This document shows, piece by piece, positions 29,880 to 32,020 of a DNA stretch of 32,020 nt. The stretch spans positions 1-32,020 of the IMG/VR virus record IMGVR_UViG_3300002835_000687. One strand, given 5' to 3'. Each line of letters begins with the position of its first letter. The stretch's first letter is position 1. The notes under the pieces are model-generated. The model ran no database searches. It had not been told where the DNA came from and worked only from the letters and a program-made list of their open reading frames with translations. Source of the DNA: a virus. The position numbers were made by a program, and so were the translations under genes.

Positions 29880-30548
29880 TTATCCTATTTTGAACGTGAT
29901 CTTGGAATTATCCTTAATCACGAAAGGCTTGAGTGCCTCCTTTTCTAAGACAACCATACTGTTATAGAACGAAACGGAGTACAGATTGTGAAATGTCTTT
30001 AGCACAGTTTCATCAATCTTGTTTTGAAAATGCTGTTGATTCACAACGTCAGTTATAGTCTGTGAGTAAGAAAGAAAAGACGAATCTTTTCTAAACTCTC
30101 CACCCCATTTTGGCCAGTAACTCGTATGTGTGTCTTCGCAAATATAAACTCCGCCCTCCCGTAAATGCGGAAATGTTTGTTGAAGTGTAATGATTTGATG
30201 GTGCATGACATGGCTACCATCATCAATGATGATATCAAAGTCGTTGTGTTCTGACATTAAACTTTCCCAGAACTCAATCGAACCTTGATCTCCCATAACA
30301 ACTGTCGCATCACCATCATATTTGTATTGTAGACATCTTGGATCAATGTCTACGCCTATGACTTTAGTTCCTTCTCCGAAGTATTTAAGCCATAATTCTA
30401 TTGAACCGCCGCCAAGAACACCAATCTCCAAAATCTTTGGTGCTTTGCCTACAAACTTGCCAAGATGCTTTTCATATACATCAAAGTATCCAGACCATTT
30501 TGTAGATGGCTTTTCGGTTTCATCAAAAAGTTTTTCAATCGTATTCAT
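29880..30548 (-). CDS. Class I SAM-dependent methyltransferase, MycE/TylF-like (222 aa)
   Basis: Motif [16 protein letters not shown] (about 39-53), [10 protein letters not shown] and [13 protein letters not shown] (about 106-119) are the SAM and metal-binding parts seen in the macrolide sugar O-methyltransferase family (MycE, TylF) and related phage enzymes. The DDGSH motif is typical. The likely substrate is a hydroxyl of a sugar, as neighbours include a sugar C-methyltransferase and a dTDP-sugar dehydratase-like gene. It overlaps the C-methyltransferase gene by 14 bases, so both are made together. Confidence 0.85.
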   Translation of the reverse strand: MNTIEKLFDETEKPSTKWSGYFDVYEKHLGKFVGKAPKILEIGVLGGGSIELWLKYFGEGTKVIGVDIDPRCLQYKYDGDATVVMGDQGSIEFWESLMSEHNDFDIIIDDGSHVMHHQIITLQQTFPHLREGGVYICEDTHTSYWPKWGGEFRKDSSFLSYSQTITDVVNQQHFQNKIDETVLKTFHNLYSVSFYNSMVVLEKEALKPFVIKDNSKITFKIG

Positions 30549-31743
30549 TATTTAGTCCCTCGCAATATACAAATGGGAAATATCTTAGAAACATGTCCTT
30601 GTTATCAGGTCTGAGTGTTTTAATCTTCTTGTGTATTTCATCATAAAAATTCCATGCAAGAGGAACAAATGCAACGTCTTGCTTTTCATTCTGTAAGACT
30701 TCTGAACCATATACAGGAACATGCATACCTGGTGTGTAGAGTCCCTGCTTCATAGGATTATCATCAACGATATAGTCAAGTTCAATCTTGGAAGCATTTA
30801 GCAGAGTATTACCTTTTGCTGGTGCACCATAGCCGATAACCTTCATTGTCTTACGAAGGGCCTCGACATGAGAAGCAAACTCATTAATGACTTCCTTGCT
30901 GTTCTCGACATACTCTTTGTAGACATGTTCATCATACAGACCTTTAAGTTTTTCTTCTTCCATAAGAAGTTGAATGTAAGAAGGTCTTGCTTTAGTTTTT
31001 GAGATGATAAAGATATAACTTGTGCCATGAATTGGATGTCTTACAACATCAATCAAGTTCAACTTTGCCCTCTTACACAGTTCATTCATTGAGCGAATGT
31101 TATAGAAAGAAAGATGTTCGTGATATATTGTGTCAAACTCCATATTCACAATCATATCGGCCTGAGAAACTGTGATGTAGATATAACCATCGTCAGACAC
31201 AACATTACTCATATTCTCTAGGAACTCTAGTTGATTATAGTTATGAGCAAAAGCATTCTGACAGATTACAGCACCAAAACCAGTTTTTGAATAATTCTTA
31301 TCGAAATAACCACAATGAACATGATGATTGCGCGAACTAATTACATGAAGATTGGTTGCAGGATCAACGCCGAAAGTCAGTGCACCATATCTTTTGAATG
31401 CATCAAGTTGTGAACCATCATTACAGCCAATATCTAATACTCGTTCAGCTTTATGATTTTCCATAACAAACTTTGCAAACCAATCAAAGTAATCCAACTG
31501 TGTCTTTGCGGTACCAGACACATACAGATAGTTCTTGAACAGCAAGTCAGGATTGACCTTGTGTGTCAACTGTACATGATAACAATCCTTACAATAGTTT
31601 GTTGCAAGAGGAAACTTGTCTTCTGAATCTTTCGGACTCTTTAGAAAAGAATTAGCAAGTGGTTGAACACCTAAGTCGAGTAAAGGTTTTAGATGTGTGC
31701 CACCACAAGCAATACACTCTTTGATTTCTACACAGTTTTCCAT
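30535..31743 (-). CDS. Sugar C-methyltransferase (TylC3/NovU type, 402 aa)
   Basis: The three-part plan of the dTDP-sugar C-methyltransferase family is seen. There is an N-terminal zinc part with C10xxC13 and C51xxC54 around GVQPLANSFL, then SAM-binding VLDIGCNDGSQLDAF (about residues 102-116) with YHEHLSFYN, whose His is the proposed base. Last is a C-terminal part with KVIGYGAPAKGNTLLN and YIVDDNPMKQG. Such enzymes put a methyl on C3 of a 4-keto-6-deoxy sugar nucleotide. The gene upstream is a dTDP-glucose 4,6-dehydratase-like gene, which would make the 4-keto-6-deoxy substrate. Length is normal. Confidence 0.9.
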   Translation of the reverse strand: MENCVEIKECIACGGTHLKPLLDLGVQPLANSFLKSPKDSEDKFPLATNYCKDCYHVQLTHKVNPDLLFKNYLYVSGTAKTQLDYFDWFAKFVMENHKAERVLDIGCNDGSQLDAFKRYGALTFGVDPATNLHVISSRNHHVHCGYFDKNYSKTGFGAVICQNAFAHNYNQLEFLENMSNVVSDDGYIYITVSQADMIVNMEFDTIYHEHLSFYNIRSMNELCKRAKLNLIDVVRHPIHGTSYIFIISKTKARPSYIQLLMEEEKLKGLYDEHVYKEYVENSKEVINEFASHVEALRKTMKVIGYGAPAKGNTLLNASKIELDYIVDDNPMKQGLYTPGMHVPVYGSEVLQNEKQDVAFVPLAWNFYDEIHKKIKTLRPDNKDMFLRYFPFVYCEGLNNEYD

Positions 31744-31744
31744 C

Positions 31745-32020
31745 TTACATTCCTAACCATTTGGTGTTATTTACATACCAATCAGATACCTCTTTAATTC
31801 TATCACTAAGAGCCACGCGAGGTTCCCAGCCGAGAGAACGCATAAGATCACCGGATAAAGCATAACGTAAGTCATGCCCTGGTCTGGATGTATGGAAGTC
31901 AACCATTTCATATTTTAGTTCCTTACCTTGAGCAGACGCAATCATCTTAGCTAGAGACAGATTGTCCACTTCTTCTTTGCCAACGATATTAAACTTGCGA
32001 CACTTTGCCATGCCATAATC
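31745..32020 (-). CDS. dTDP-glucose 4,6-dehydratase-like protein, C-terminal part only
   Basis: The frame is open to the window edge; only the last 91 residues are seen. The region FNIVGKEEVDNLSLAKMI and YEMVDFHTSRPGHDLRYALS is the C-terminal signature of RfbB/RmlB-type sugar nucleotide dehydratases, ending WEPRVALSDRIKEVSDWYVNN. The enzyme makes the 4-keto-6-deoxy sugar used by the next gene. The Rossmann part and the active site lie outside. The gap to the C-methyltransferase start is one base. Confidence 0.82.
   Translation of the reverse strand, partial: DYGMAKCRKFNIVGKEEVDNLSLAKMIASAQGKELKYEMVDFHTSRPGHDLRYALSGDLMRSLGWEPRVALSDRIKEVSDWYVNNTKWLGM

Noticed and set aside
1-32020. tRNA genes, CRISPR arrays, insertion sequences, integrase or attachment sites
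   Set aside because: None was seen; gaps between genes are too short for tRNA genes except where promoters or hairpins are described, and no repeat-spacer pattern or transposase motif occurs.

Overview
This window is part of the genome of a large tailed phage of the T4 superfamily (myovirus-like). The evidence is a T4-type RNase H/5'-exonuclease, a T4 gp61-type primase, many conserved T4-like hypothetical and virion genes, ATAAATA late-promoter-like boxes, and N-termini that resemble the T4 capsid targeting sequence. Coding density is near total, with 53 genes called and no gap above about 100 bases. All genes but one lie on the minus strand, so the natural reading direction is from high to low coordinates. 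The host is not shown directly. A B12-dependent ribonucleotide reductase with ThyX, a lysis protein of the gene-transfer-agent holin type and a secreted His-rich protein make an alphaproteobacterial host plausible, but that is inference.

Right end (32.0-27.5 kb): glycan and surface functions. These are the tail of a dTDP-glucose 4,6-dehydratase-like gene, a sugar C-methyltransferase, a second SAM methyltransferase, an RlpA-like secreted protein, a Dps-like ferritin, and the only plus-strand gene (a GlcNAc-type glycosyltransferase, convergent with dps). A small zinc-ribbon gene faces the glycosyltransferase.

Middle right (27.5-15.1 kb): a block of virion/prohead-type genes behind late-promoter-like boxes. 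It holds a DUF6267-type protein with the motif order of covalent nucleotidyltransferases, a HAD phosphatase, and a 1159-aa multidomain protein (nucleotidyltransferase, HExxH zincin, P-loop kinase and small Cys/basic modules). A 922-aa mosaic basic protein and several conserved small structural-type proteins follow. The most interesting idea in the window is that these are capsid-packaged proteins that together carry an end-healing/ligation set (kinase, phosphatase, ligase-like), some marked by a capsid-targeting-like N-terminus and possibly cut apart by the prohead protease.

Middle (15.1-13.0 kb): a lysis cassette of M15-type peptidase endolysin, two multi-TM holin candidates, and a coiled-coil protein with a C-terminal membrane segment.

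Middle left (13.0-7.2 kb): DNA replication and nucleotide supply. The genes are a primase, whose start is buried in a strong hairpin, two unknown coupled genes, thyX, the class II nrdJ, two zinc-ribbon genes and a GIY-YIG-like nuclease gene, whose Shine-Dalgarno is also in a hairpin.

Left (7.2-0 kb): an accessory/early-type operon of small genes joined by TAATG and ATGA junctions. It starts at a sigma70-like promoter near 6.9 kb, preceded by a terminator. It includes glutaredoxin, a WYL_2/DUF2693-like protein, a secreted His-rich protein and a short GalE-like epimerase. It is followed by conserved T4-like hypotheticals, one with a second gene nested in another frame, and then rnh, cut by the window edge.
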